64,000 nt of DNA, taken from contig JAWPHD010010368.1 in NCBI GenBank assembly GCA_037043455.1, positions 30,384 through 94,383 on the forward strand, written 5' to 3'. The position numbers and the translations under genes were made by a program. The DNA is from Cyrtodaria siliqua. Lineage: Eukaryota > Mollusca > Bivalvia > Adapedonta > Hiatellidae. Positions 50,230 through 60,400 of the stretch are shown here, in pieces (the first letter of the stretch is position 1; every line of letters starts with the position of its first letter). The notes under the pieces are model-generated. The model saw only the letters and a program-made list of their open reading frames with translations. It had not been told where the DNA came from and did not search any database.

Positions 50230-51020
50230 GACAAGAAGAATAGAATAAAATATAATATATTTTATTTCCTATCAAGGGCCCAAGCTAGGCATATAATCAC
50301 ATATATAATACAATGCATAATGTGCATATAAAATACAAAGAGATTAACAATTAACAATAACATAACTAAGGCTTGATTCTGATTTGTGAAACACAATTTA
50401 CTGAAGATAGCAAAATATATCTATAAAACATTTTAAAAATTCTCTCTCAAACAATATGTATTCTTTTATTAATAATTAGTTAGCACACACTAGTATTTAA
50501 TTTGATGCGGAAATTTGCTTTAAAAGCTCAAAACGTTTATAATAAATCTACAATACAACAATTCATAAAATACAACTGTCCCATTCTTTTTAGAATTACA
50601 AGAGACTATATAAATATACATATGACTGTTCACAATGTTAAAATATTGAGCAATTAATTCGGAACCGACTGCCACAGCCGTGTCACAAGACTCACAAAAA
50701 GCCATAGCAGTAGGTCCAGTAGCCAATGCATACACATATATCACTGTTTTAATTGATCAAATCATTTTCTGAGAATATTATTATCACACACATTTATACA
50801 TAGTAATAATTGAGCGGCCGGTGCTCATCTTGACATGTTGTCTAAAAAGTACTTAAAATAGAAATATTAATATGTGAGTTAGAGAATCGCAACGGCTACT
50901 GAAACCTTAACAAATAGTATAAAAAATCAGATAACAACCCAGATCAGATCTGGAGTGTACTGATTAGCACCGACTTCTCAACGTCGTTATAAAACTTCAT
51001 TTCTTATAAAATAATAATGG
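50230..51020. other. AT-rich region, possible LINE 3' UTR
   Basis: On minus, cccttgataggaaataaaat near 50250-50280 looks like a retroelement polyadenylation region. A 74-aa minus frame at 50520-50744 has no known motif. Nothing firmer can be said. Confidence 0.25.
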
Positions 51021-51234
51021 CATTATTTACAGCAAAAAATATGATGAAATTAACTTTAAAAAAGAACGCGTAGGGACCGACCATTTTGATCTCTGGGGGG
51101 TGGGGGGGGGGGGGGGGGGGGGGGGGGCATTATTTACAGCAAAAAATATGATGAAATTAACTTTAAAAAAGAACGCTTAGGGACCGACCATTTTGATCTC
51201 TGGGTGGGGGGGGGGGGGGGGGGGGGAGTGGGGG
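51021..51234. repeat. 107-bp tandem duplication, each copy ending in poly-G
   Basis: cattatttacagcaaaaaat starts both copies (51021 and 51128). Each ends ccattttgatctctggg and then a G run: 26 G at 51102-51127, then 21 G at 51206-51226 followed by agt and more G. The copies differ at one visible base outside the G runs (aacgcg/aacgct). Confidence 0.9.
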
Positions 51235-51361
51235 GGATTTTTTTTTTATTTCTTTCATTTCTTTAAAGCCGGGATTTTTATTTCGCCTAATACACCGGCC
51301 AGATTATTTTTTTTTCGTGAACTTGAAAGCCAGAATATTTTTTAAGTTTTACTATTCGTAG

Positions 51362-52682
51362 AATAAGAAGAGCTGTTGTAGATCTACTCAACGTCTGCGT
51401 CGTCAGGTTGGTTTTCAGTTGTTAGCCAAGTCCTGTTATTTCAGCAACCACTGGTCAGTGAAACTTGAAATATGTCATGCGTACCATCAAGGACAGTGGT
51501 AGGCACAGGTTCCATAACTCTGTATGGCATTTAAGCAAAAGCATGTTTTTTTTATTACTTTGAATGTCTGGTTAATTAAAGTTCTTTTTTGACAAAGTCC
51601 ATTTATTTTAACAACTTAAAGTCGTACATCAACAAAACTTCAGTAAAGCTTGAAATATCAAGGGCACTAGTAGACACATGTTCCATATTAACTCTGTATT
51701 GCATTTAAGCAAAGTTATGTTGTTTTTTCGACTTCAAAATGCTGGTTAAAGTTTTTAGGTAAGACCTTTATTTCAATAGGTGATTGTTAATTATTAATAC
51801 AACTTCAGTAAAGCGTGAATGCTAGCAGACACATGTTCCATAACTCTGTATTGCATTTTAGCAAAATTATGGCCCTTTTTCTGGATAAAATATTTTGTGT
51901 ATTGTATTTTAGAAAATGTGTAGCCTATCATTTTCGACTTAGAATTGCTTTTATTTTATTTGTTGTCAAGTCCATTTATTTCAATACCCACTAGCCATAT
52001 ATCTCAGCCAAAGGAGCTTGACAAGTGTCATCACTTACAGACACAATCATGTTTCATAACTTTTTATTTCATTTTAGCCAGATGATATTTTCTTTTTCAA
52101 CTTAGAGTTTCAATTAAAGTTTTTTAAGCAGCTTCATATGTTTAAATGAAACTCACTGCATACATCCAATAACAATGACAAGCCTGTATATTTCATTAGC
52201 CCCATAAACCCCACACCTTCCCCACTCCTACACCACCACCCCCATCACCCCAGATAGACAAATATCTATTCTATTCTATTCTTCAGTTACCATGTCTGCA
52301 TCCATCCTGTTCTCTTCCATCCCCTTCCCAACACCCTCCTCTCAACCCCCATCTCCAATGAAAATATTGTATTATTTCTGTGTGTTTTTTCCTATTCAGT
52401 AACACTTCACTTCCCCTCCCCACCCTCTTCAAGTTCATATTCTTTCTGGGGTATTGAAGGTCTTGCTTTGATATTTGGTATATATGTTCACTGACCACCC
52501 CCTCCTCGCACCCCACACCCTCACCTCAGTCGCCACCACCTATTAATTTAACCTCCACAATTAAGACTTGACCTTGTGAATGAACTGGCACCATGGTTGG
52601 TGAGACAGAAGTGTCAGTGACCTTGTTTAAAATTGACCTTGAATAGTGGAGAATGCTGTCCTTTCGACAGCTCTTTTGTTTA
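51362..52682. mobile_element. Second pearl-like element with short inverted termini
   Basis: The left end aataagaagagctgttgta is the imperfect inverse of the right end tttcgacagctcttttgtt (about 52662-52680). Inside are diverged core repeats marked by gttccataactctgtattgc, at 51509, 51680, 51835 and 52051 (spacing 155-216 bp). These are followed by a C-rich low-complexity section (about 52200-52530) and a unique tail. The architecture matches the element at 5196 but the cores are unrelated. It is non-coding. Confidence 0.6.
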
Positions 52683-52762
52683 ATATGGATCTTTCCATAT
52701 TTGGTGGATAGAACTTCATGTGCTGGTGTTAATATTTAGTTATGCTTGTACATGTCTGCTTT

Positions 52763-53176
52763 CTATGTGAGCCCCCTTTTGCTCTTCTGAATTATGAATT
52801 GATTGGATGTTTTGTTTGGTAAGGGATCGTTTTGTACTGGGCAATGACTACCATTCTTATTAATACTGGCATATAGCGCATATCTTTGTATGTAACCTGG
52901 CATTGCATGTGGCTGAAGCTGCTTCTTAAGTCCATTTACTTGTTGATGATATTCACAAAGTCCATCGCACAAGTACCAGGACCCTTGTATTGTAATACTA
53001 TCATGACCACTGCATACTACATTGATAACTAACATACGGAAGCACTTTATTTCAAAATCAGTAAGCCATAGGCCCATGTGATCATAAAATATATACATAT
53101 ACACATTTGTAACAGACGTAGCAAGATTCGTACATACGTGTATATTACATATCAGATGCAAGATTCGTACATACAT
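52763..53176 (-). other. Unidentified 137-aa open frame
   Basis: This is the longest frame in the right flank that is not a repeat by-product. It starts MYVRILHL within a 38-bp direct repeat (so the N-terminus is suspect) and includes SWYLCDGLCEYHQQVNG and ends KSKRGLT. I recognise no family. Six Cys are spread through it without a clear pattern. It could be a host exon, a retroelement remnant or chance. Confidence 0.2.
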
Positions 53177-53190
53177 GTATATTACATATA
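53120..53190. repeat. 38-bp direct repeat, two copies
   Basis: gcaagattcgtacatac then tgtatattacatat occurs at about 53121 and 53159. Confidence 0.85.
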
Positions 53191-53896
53191 TTCTTTTTCT
53201 TTATTCATTTATTTAAGCCACATATGGCCCATCAATATATTTACAATATTAACAATTCGATAATGACACGGATAGATGGCAAAGATAAATTATATTCAAT
53301 ATGTTATCCCAGCGTCTTGGGGATCATGCGTTGAAACACAATCCAAAACATATGGGAGAGAGCTTTCTTTGTAAGCGACCTATTCACACGTCTATCTCCG
53401 AGTACACAAACGAATACAAATATTTACATATATAATCATATAACGAAATACACTAGAAAAACATATATAAATCATACACATAGTATACTTGTATTATGAT
53501 TAGTTATCTATAGAATAGTATGTCAATGTCCTTAAATCTCAGTTTTTCTCTCGCTGTATTTGAGACTGCAGCAAGATTGCAAGAGCTTTTTTAACACTTA
53601 TAACATTAATGATAAAAGGTTGATATTTCCTCAATACATGATTTATCCTTAGTTTTATCAAGTGTGTGCTTTTTAAATTATTGATAGTCCAGCATCCAAT
53701 TGTTAGTTCTCTACGCATTAAATTAAATTGGAACTTTAATTAAATACATTGTAAGAATTCATGTCCAAGACAAATGTACAAAACATTAACTTACTATATT
53801 CATGACACTTAGAAAATATTTAGACTCTTCTCTTACCAATATTCTTGTAATATAATATACATTCAAATTATAATGAATAGAGTTAGTAAACAGTTT
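53191..53896 (-). other. Probable LINE 3' tail at left; otherwise unclassified
   Basis: On minus, gatgggccatatgtggctta runs into aataaatgaataaag at about 53190-53240, a typical LINE 3' terminus. A minus-strand frame at about 53510-53740 stays open for about 70 codons but shows no motif I can name. Confidence 0.3.
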
Positions 53897-54100
53897 GTAA
53901 ATACATTTCAAATATACCAAAATATGTGTAACTTTGGACAATATTCATACAAGATAATCCTGAATAATGTTTCTACAAATATATACAGTGCGGTGAAACA
54001 ACAAAATACCCTTTTCTGGTATTAAAATTAAACGTAAATACATTTCAAATTTACCAAAACATTTGTAACTTTGAACAATATTCCAGAATAATGTTGTCAA
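53897..54100. repeat. Diverged direct repeat, about 65 bp, 137 bp apart
   Basis: gtaaatacatttcaaatata with accaaaatatgtgtaacttt at 53897 returns as gtaaatacatttcaaattta with accaaaacatttgtaacttt at 54034. Confidence 0.75.
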
Positions 54101-54295
54101 GTGCACTGTGACTTCTCCACGGCGTTCACGTGCTTGTCCTCTACCAATAGTGTTAAAATGGTGACCATGGAATTAAATCGGCTCCTTCCCAGGGGTCACA
54201 TGTTTAACATAGACTTCTATTGAATAATACTTTTTGAAAAATCTTCTTTTCTGAAACCACAAGGCATAGAGCGCTTAGAATAAGCGAACATATTT

Positions 54296-54638
54296 GTGTT
54301 TTACTTATATTGCCTATTGATGCTGCCTTGTTGGTTAGAGATTAGATCATGGCGGGGATTTCTTTATTTACACTGTCCTGTTTTAATGGGATGACAGTAA
54401 GGTAAGTGTGAGGTTTGGTGCACCCTAGAACCGGTTTAAACCCCCAGTGGCCTACTTTGCCACTGACCGTTCCAAGGCGGTAGCTCTATTGTCAACCCTT
54501 TTGTGTTTGTGATGTCGTTTGCATTTATTATTACTTTTGCCCTCTTGTTTGTCTGTTTGCGTGTTTCTTTCTGTGTTTTGTGTTTGACTGTCCTCCTTGA
54601 ATGCTACTATCCCTGTCCGATCTTTTTATATTTCTTTA
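54296..54638 (+). repeat. Unclassified dispersed repeat, copy 1 (about 343 bp)
   Basis: gtgttttacttatattgcct to ttttatatttcttta. It matches 61729-62064 nearly base for base and 13530-13772 more loosely. The centre has ggtttaaacccccag and ccactgaccgttccaaggcg. There is no coding frame, TIR or A-rich tail. A SINE is possible but no clean A/B box pair is evident. Confidence 0.9.
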
Positions 54639-54939
54639 AGGTCCACTATCAAGTTTGTTGAAGCCGGGTTCAAATTTGGCATTGGCCCGTTAATAACAGT
54701 TTGTTCATAGTTATAAAAGCAAATCTTTTTAAAAAGTCTTCTTCTATAAAATTACAAAAACTAAAGGTCTAACAAACTGCATGTTGCTTGTACCATCTGC
54801 GTTGAAACAAATGGAGGTAAGACTTAAATAAAACAAAAGTCATATATTTTAGAAAAAGAGCCGGGCTATTGAACAATGAATTTTGAAATTATGATGGAGA
54901 AAACATATAAGTAATACAGGACTACAATTATTTAGTAAC

Positions 54940-55165
54940 ATTCTTTAGTTATACTGGGAATGTTGCCTTAAACCAAGAACGCTTGATTTGAAAAGCTCTG
55001 AAAGCACTCCATGTTCTCTTAATTAATGGTAAAACAAATACTTATGCCAATTAATTGACTCTTACGTTGTCTCAGTTTTGAATTATTCTTCGGAAATTTG
55101 GGCATATACAAAACCAAAGCAAATAGAGAGATTATATCTTAAAAGCAAGTTTTAAAGGTGAGAAA
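54940..55165 (+). pseudogene. Decayed LINE RT thumb fragment
   Basis: The plus strand reads YTGNVALNQERLI, a stop, KALKALHVLL, another stop, then after a frame change VLNYSSEIWAYTK and IERLYLK. The order and spacing mirror the minus-strand fragment at 61.1-61.6 kb (YTGSFNLNQETL, KALNI, ILSYGSGTWSFTK, IERIHLE). This is the region just C-terminal to the RT palm. At least three disruptions in about 70 codons show a long-dead copy of the same family. The start and end are set by where similarity fades. Confidence 0.75.
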
Positions 55166-56267
55166 TAGCTCATGAACATCAGCAACAGAACCAGAACAGA
55201 ACAGAACATATTCTTAAATTAATGTCTTAAACAAATGTTTCTCGTCATATAAATACATATTACTTGTGCTAATATGTGTCAGGTCAATGCAATTTTTACA
55301 TTATACAATGAAAAAGTACAAATACAAAAATCATACATACTATACAACTCACACAACTCACCCATTCACTCTGACGCCCAAGATGTCTCACACATTCACT
55401 CTGACGAACATATTTACCCTGTTATAATGATTTAACTATTCCTACAAGTTTTAGCTTTCCAAAAAGCTTCGTTCTAGAGCATGTTTCTGTAAATTTTATG
55501 TTATAAAAAGTCAAAAGATGAAAACTAGGAGGCGTGTTTTGTGGAATGTTTTTATATATTTCCGCACATATGGGGAGCAGAATGATGCACTTGTCACATG
55601 ATCTAATTTTTATTGCATAAAGGGCTCTAGTGATTGGAAATTTAAAGGATCGCGGCATATGAGAAGTTAGATTTGTTCGCCATCACGGTATATTGGATGT
55701 TCAATAATTGCAGATAATTTGAATGGGTACAAAAATCCTTAGGCTTCTATTGCGATAGTATAGAAGGATAAAGAGAAGAAAATATATAGTGTTATAGTAT
55801 ATCAGTGACGTACGAATATAATTCTCTTAGTGTATGTATATAGTACAAAATACATATAGTTATACTATAACTATCTATCCCTGTCTCTCTATACTGCTGC
55901 ACACCCTCATGCGTAAGACTGGGCAGGTGATTTTGTTCTATCATTTTATATTGTTGTAATGGGATCAATCAATTAATGTTTGATAATTAGTTAATTGTCA
56001 TTTGAAAATTAAAAGATTGCGGCTTTACCAGCATGTATGTCAGTTCAATTGGTGTATCGATGATGTTAAAGATATATTTATTTATTTTCTAACTTAATAG
56101 ACGAAATAAAATAATAAATGTACAGTAAAATTATTGTTTTAAGTATCTTTTTATTTAATGTCTTATGATACTAGATATATGCCAGATCTCTTGAACTTCT
56201 TTTCATTGGTCCATCCCCCAGTATGTCGTCCGCACTCCTTAGAAATGAAATATATTAAATAATGATA
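55166..56267. other. No gene recognised
   Basis: AT-rich. cattcactctgacg occurs twice, 29 bp apart, near 55365. A 78-aa minus frame at 55422-55658 has no motif. Confidence 0.4.
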
Positions 56268-56385
56268 CATAGGAACCCGGGAACCTACCCTACTCTTACT
56301 AATGATTATATTTCAGTGTTTGTCAATCGTGCAGCTGCTCAGAGGATAAATACTCGGAGGAGACAATAACCTACGGACGGCAAGT
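56268..56385 (-). mobile_element. Diverged partial SINE, same family as 58325
   Basis: ataggaacccgggaacctac, cctactcttactaatgat and ctcggaggag match the middle of the SINE at about 58410-58480 with many changes; both ends are missing. Confidence 0.55.
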
Positions 56386-56726
56386 TACACAATTATTAAT
56401 AACATAAGAAAATAACAATTTACATAAACTCATGTGAGCTTTTTACAGACCACATAGGCTGGATCACACAGGTAGCCAGTGGTGGTCTTCCTGCTGGAGG
56501 AAAACGGAGACAAGCCAATTGTCTGAGTTGTTGACCAACTCATAATACATTTTACGCATATAAAATCATGGGTATTTTAAGAAACTGTGAATAAAGCTTT
56601 AATTTTAATCGGCATCATTATATGCCCTGAACACATGGATATCATTTTAATAAACGGATTTGTAGTGTAAGGTTGGTGTTATTTGGCAGGTTATATTACT
56701 TTCTTTAAGTAACTTGTAATTTTGGC
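56386..56726. other. No recognisable feature
   Basis: Sequence between the partial SINE and the segmental duplication. Nothing I can support. Confidence 0.35.
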
Positions 56727-56762
56727 TAGTTTTTGTACACTCAGTTTGTGCTGTTGGGATGC

Positions 56763-56832
56763 ATCTCTGTAATGTAAGGAAGCATGCTTTTCTTTCAAGA
56801 AAAGAGATCCAGGTTCGAGTACTGGCAGAGGC
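56763..56832 (+). tRNA. tRNA-Glu(UUC)-like sequence, probably pseudogene or SINE head
   Basis: A cloverleaf can be drawn. Acceptor tctctg pairs with cagagg. A D-arm with atg/cat ends follows, then an A/T-rich anticodon arm around loop ctttcaa (anticodon TTC). The T-arm is ccagg-ttcgagt-actgg with one mismatch, and it contains the B-box wording ggttcgagt. The weak anticodon stem, the D-arm of only three pairs and the degraded partner in copy 2 argue for a relic. Confidence 0.35.
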
Positions 56833-56939
56833 CTGGCACATTTACTGAACTGTACATACAAAACTTTGCATACAAACATTTGCTAAAATCATTCACATAA
56901 TTATAGTGTTACTCATTTCATGTGTACATTGCAATTACA

Positions 56940-57010
56940 AATAAATTAAATGAGGTTTTACGTCCCGTTGAGACATCATATTAGGTTATATTTGGACAGC
57001 AACCTCAGAG
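56940..57010 (-). mobile_element. SINE/LINE tail fragment inside duplication copy 1
   Basis: aaattaaatgaggttttacg then tcccgttgagacatcatatt has the same layout as the 3' ends at 34975, 14161 and 58325 (tail, then gttttacg). It is absent at the matching place in copy 2. Confidence 0.5.
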
Positions 57011-57356
57011 GAAATGAGATAAAAATATTTTTATATTAAACATGTTACATATTGTGATGAAGCAGGATAATCAAAACCCAGGTGGAAGGAGATGCCAAGG
57101 ATCGGTCGACATGCATCAGTCACTATATATGTCATGATTTTCAAGAAGTTTACACATCCATAAATTCTTCCAACTACATTTTCCATAATTTTTAACTGAA
57201 ATTATTAAAATAAAAGTATTACCTACAGGTTTTGTTGGGCGCTTTGAGTTCATGCATGTAAAGCTGAGATCGACGCCAAGAATGGAAGTTTATTATAATT
57301 ATGTAAATATTTGAAATAAAATATTTTTACCTGTAATCTAAATTAAAATTAATTTT

Positions 57357-58098
57357 GATGAGTTTTTCTACATTAGTTTGCGCTGTTGGGACACATCTCT
57401 GTATAATCCGAGCCTTCTCTGACCTTACCAGCCCTTTTTACGATTTTTGATATTTCATCTGGCTGTGTATAAAGCCGGAAAAAAAAAGAAGAAAAAAAGA
57501 CTTTTAGGATCAGAGAAGGCTCGGAATTATCTCTGTAGTGTAAGGAATCATGTTTTTCTTTGGCGAAAAGAGATCCAGCTTCCTAGTTGGGAACCTGGCA
57601 CACATATTTTAATAGCTGTACATACAAACACTTTTGATAACATTTTTCATCATATAATTTTAGAGTAAACATTTTATATTATTAAACATGTTCATTGTGA
57701 CGAAGAAAGAAAGAAAAAGTCTGAATGACTGAAATATAGTTTTACCGTTAACTTGCATCCATGAAGAAGAAAATAATATATAAACCATGTGGAAGGAGAC
57801 GCCATCGATCGGCTGACATGCATCCCTGCAATTGCCATCGGTCACTATATATTGCAGTTAGAAGCATACCCAGGATGAAACCTAACATGTGATGTCGACC
57901 AGTTTTCAAAACGTTTACACATCCATAAACTCTTCTAACTACATTATTTTCTTTCACGACTGTTATGTATTATCTCATTTTAACCGGGTGCGTCTTTAAT
58001 TGAAATGTTGAAAAATATAGTTCCGTTTCACTGGGCGCTTCAGAGAGCTGAGATCAATGCCAAGAATGGAAGTTTATAACAATTATGTAAATATATAT
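57357..58098 (+). repeat. Segmental duplication, copy 2
   Basis: It follows copy 1 after about 45 bp. It contains the 125-bp MITE at 57404 and about 80 bp around 57705-57775 not seen in copy 1. The tRNA-like T-loop is destroyed here (ccagcttcctag). Confidence 0.85.
57404..57528. mobile_element. 125-bp MITE with 9-bp target-site duplication
   Basis: The element opens taatccgagccttctctgac and closes tcagagaaggctcggaatt, giving about 18-bp terminal inverted repeats. It is flanked by atctctgta at 57395-57403 and again at 57529-57537. Copy 1 of the segmental duplication has a single atctctgta at this place, a natural empty site. A 9-bp duplication is typical of Mutator-like (MULE) transposons; hAT gives 8. 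The interior has an A-rich stretch and no coding capacity. Confidence 0.85.
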
Positions 58099-58324
58099 CC
58101 ATTTTTAGACATCATACAGTAGCTTTTTTAACGTTTAATTTTCATTATTGTGATCTTTATTTTTTTATATTGACTACTGTTCGCATTTTGGGAAAAATAA
58201 AAAAAAGTTAAAAAATAAAAAGGAAAAAAAAGAGACGAGAAATATGAAATACGGTATACGAAATCGAAGTCTTATTATGAAGGACTAGTGCTAGGTTATG
58301 GGAAAAAAAGCAATAATAAATTGT

Positions 58325-58642
58325 ATGAATTGAATTGAATGTTGTTTAACGGCTCATCAAACACAGTATAGGTTATATAGAGCCGCCCCAGAGAGAGGGG
58401 AAGGATATATAGGAATCCGGGAAGCGTGCCCTACTCTTATTATTGAATAGATTCATATGGTTCTTTAACGTGCTCGGAGGATAGACAGATACACGGTACT
58501 GCCCGTTTTACGTCCCCATCTGACGGACGAGGCTTAGGGAAAGTGTCTTGCCCAAGAACACACCGACGAAACTCAGTGACTTAGACTCTGGGGCTTCCGG
58601 TTACAAATCCGCCGCACTACCGAATGCGCCACGCCAGCCCTA
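58325..58642 (-). mobile_element. tRNA-derived SINE with (TTCAA)n tail
   Basis: Read on minus, ggctggcgtggcgcattcgg then tagtgcggcgg is a tRNA-like head with an A-box. ttgggcaagacactttccc and gagcacgttaaagaacc are body motifs common in invertebrate tRNA SINEs. The 3' end is aacaacattcaattcaattc. The B-box region after the anticodon appears deleted. Length about 318 bp. Mobilised in trans by a LINE (inferred), possibly one sharing the gttttacg/gtttaacg plus tail 3' end seen at 34975. Confidence 0.7.
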
Positions 58643-59159
58643 AAGAATATTTTTTGTTTCAAAACCCAGTGTAAAAGTCACATTGTCAATACATACAAAC
58701 GTGCTTTACACAGATAATTTTAATGTTATAGTATCAAAAATAAACATTTTCTCATGTTACACTGATTTTTTCTCATATTTTGTTTTTGGAAAGAGAAAAA
58801 AACAATAACCCATCCTGTGTAATAAATCTGTATATAAATCCATTATCAAGGTCAATGTTTTAGGATAGTTTTAAAGGATTAATATACACAAATTCCAAAC
58901 AAAAAAAAAATCTATAAAAAACAACAAGAAGGTTGATTAAGGAAGATCAAGATATAAGCAAGGGTATGTTATTCTGATAAGTAAGCTAAGCTTTGCATGT
59001 CCCAGAATGAAAATATTAAGTCTATTTGCTACAGTTTGATACTGGAAAAGTACAACTAAGTAAATTATCTCTATACTCCAGTTCCACAGATAGCAAGGTA
59101 TTGACTCCACATGGTTTCAAACTTATCCATTTTTAAGTTTTTATATGCGATTAGTTTCT
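58643..59159. other. No recognisable feature
   Basis: Very AT-rich with poly-A runs. Nothing I can support. Confidence 0.35.
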
Positions 59160-59895
59160 CAACTTTGTACAAAGATATTATATACGTTTTAAAAAGTTAA
59201 GCTGTGGAATTTGACGTTGCATCTTGTTTCGATAAATGTTAAGTTTTGCTTGCATGATGATTTTGCTCAAAACAGTATCAAATTTACTATTTCCAAATAA
59301 AATATCTGTTTCTGTTAAAGTTACGAATGCTGTTTTGCATTTTTCTGTAATATAAGTTTGAAGTTTTGACAGAATTATTTTACTGTTCCACAGTTCCAAA
59401 ACAGATGTTGGATAGTTTCAGGTGTATTTTTGCAAAAGCTGCACATATCGCTATTAATAATATCCATTTTAGATAAAAGACAATTTGTTCCAAGTATCCT
59501 ATGGTTGATTCTAAATTGAACCAAGGTAACTTAGGACCTTTTGTTATTTTATAAGGTAAGGCATATAATCTTTCAAATTCAAAGTTTGAACACTAACTGC
59601 TTCATTTTTCCATTTACTTAATGCTTTGGGATATACATTATTTCTAATCATGATGTCATATATGTTTCGACAGTCTTTTACATTTCGTAGAATTAAGGAT
59701 AAGATTAGTGGACGAATAGGGTTTGGCTGTTACAGGCTAGATGCACAATATTCAGGTTTGCCAAATAATTGCTGACAGCAGTTATAATACCTTCATATTC
59801 AAGAAAATTGGACTGTATATTATAGTGTTCATTCAATTCTATATATGAATAAAGATTTCCATTTTTGATTAAAATGTCATTGATAAAAGTTATTC
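59160..59895 (-). pseudogene. LINE C-terminal fragment, L1/Tx1-like
   Basis: Read on minus from 59895, one frame gives ITFINDILIKNGNLYSY and NFLEYEGIITAVSNYL, a region after the RT palm in L1-superfamily elements. Later another frame gives FRINHRILGTNCLLSKM, then CSFCKNTPETIQHLFWNC (about 59400-59460), the Cys/His finger with HLFW that is characteristic of L1/Tx1 C-termini. After a further shift it ends in the frame 59399-59178, reading IIMQAKLNIYRNK near the C-terminus. At least two frameshifts and stops separate these pieces. The catalytic domains are missing. This is a different LINE superfamily from the other relics here. Confidence 0.7.
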
Positions 59896-60400
59896 CTCCT
59901 CAATCGAAACGCATATGTAAACATTTCAAACCGAAGCTCGATAGCAAGAAAATACTAACAAAAAATAACTCATAGAAATAAAAATGGAAATGATTTAATA
60001 TAGGTCTATATTTTATCTTTGCAGATCACGCAAAAGGATTTAATATAAACATCGTCATAACTTTTTTAAATAATCACGTGACCTAACCGTTCGCCCTACT
60101 TCCTTTGAAGTTGACAGAGTCAAATGAGGAACGAGTGTACTCACGGTAGAGATTGCATTTTGATGCCAAAAACCATTGAGCGGCACCCAATACTTTCCGA
60201 GCCACATTTACCGAGTACGGAAATTGGTGAAGAGTTCCGATCGCGAGCGCAGTAGAGAAAGGGTTCCAGACCAATAGGCGAGGTGTTCCGATTGCCGTTT
60301 ACCATGAGTTTGGAAGACTTCGCTTATGGAGTCACGTAGTGCAATGTTGACTTTGGATCTTCGTTCTCAAGAGAATGAAGAATTACATTGTTTCATATTA
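59896..60400. other. No gene recognised; GC-richer patch at 60.07-60.31 kb
   Basis: The patch has several CpG-bearing words (gatcgcgagcgcag, accgttcgcc) in otherwise AT-rich DNA and a 63-aa minus frame (60083-60274) without motif. It could be old unique sequence. It is not enough to call a promoter or exon. Confidence 0.25.

Larger units (their letters stand above)
56727..57312 (+). repeat. Segmental duplication, copy 1
   Basis: Shared landmarks with copy 2 come in the same order: ctgttgggatgcatctctgt, gaaaagagatccag, tgtacatacaaa, gtggaaggagatgcc, gtttacacatccataaa, ccaagaatggaagtttat. Copy 1 alone has a SINE-like piece at about 56917-57020. Confidence 0.85.

Noticed and set aside
57447..57668. 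73-aa plus frame
   Set aside because: It starts inside the 125-bp MITE and crosses its poly-A-like tract into the duplicated segment, so it is a chimera of unrelated pieces.
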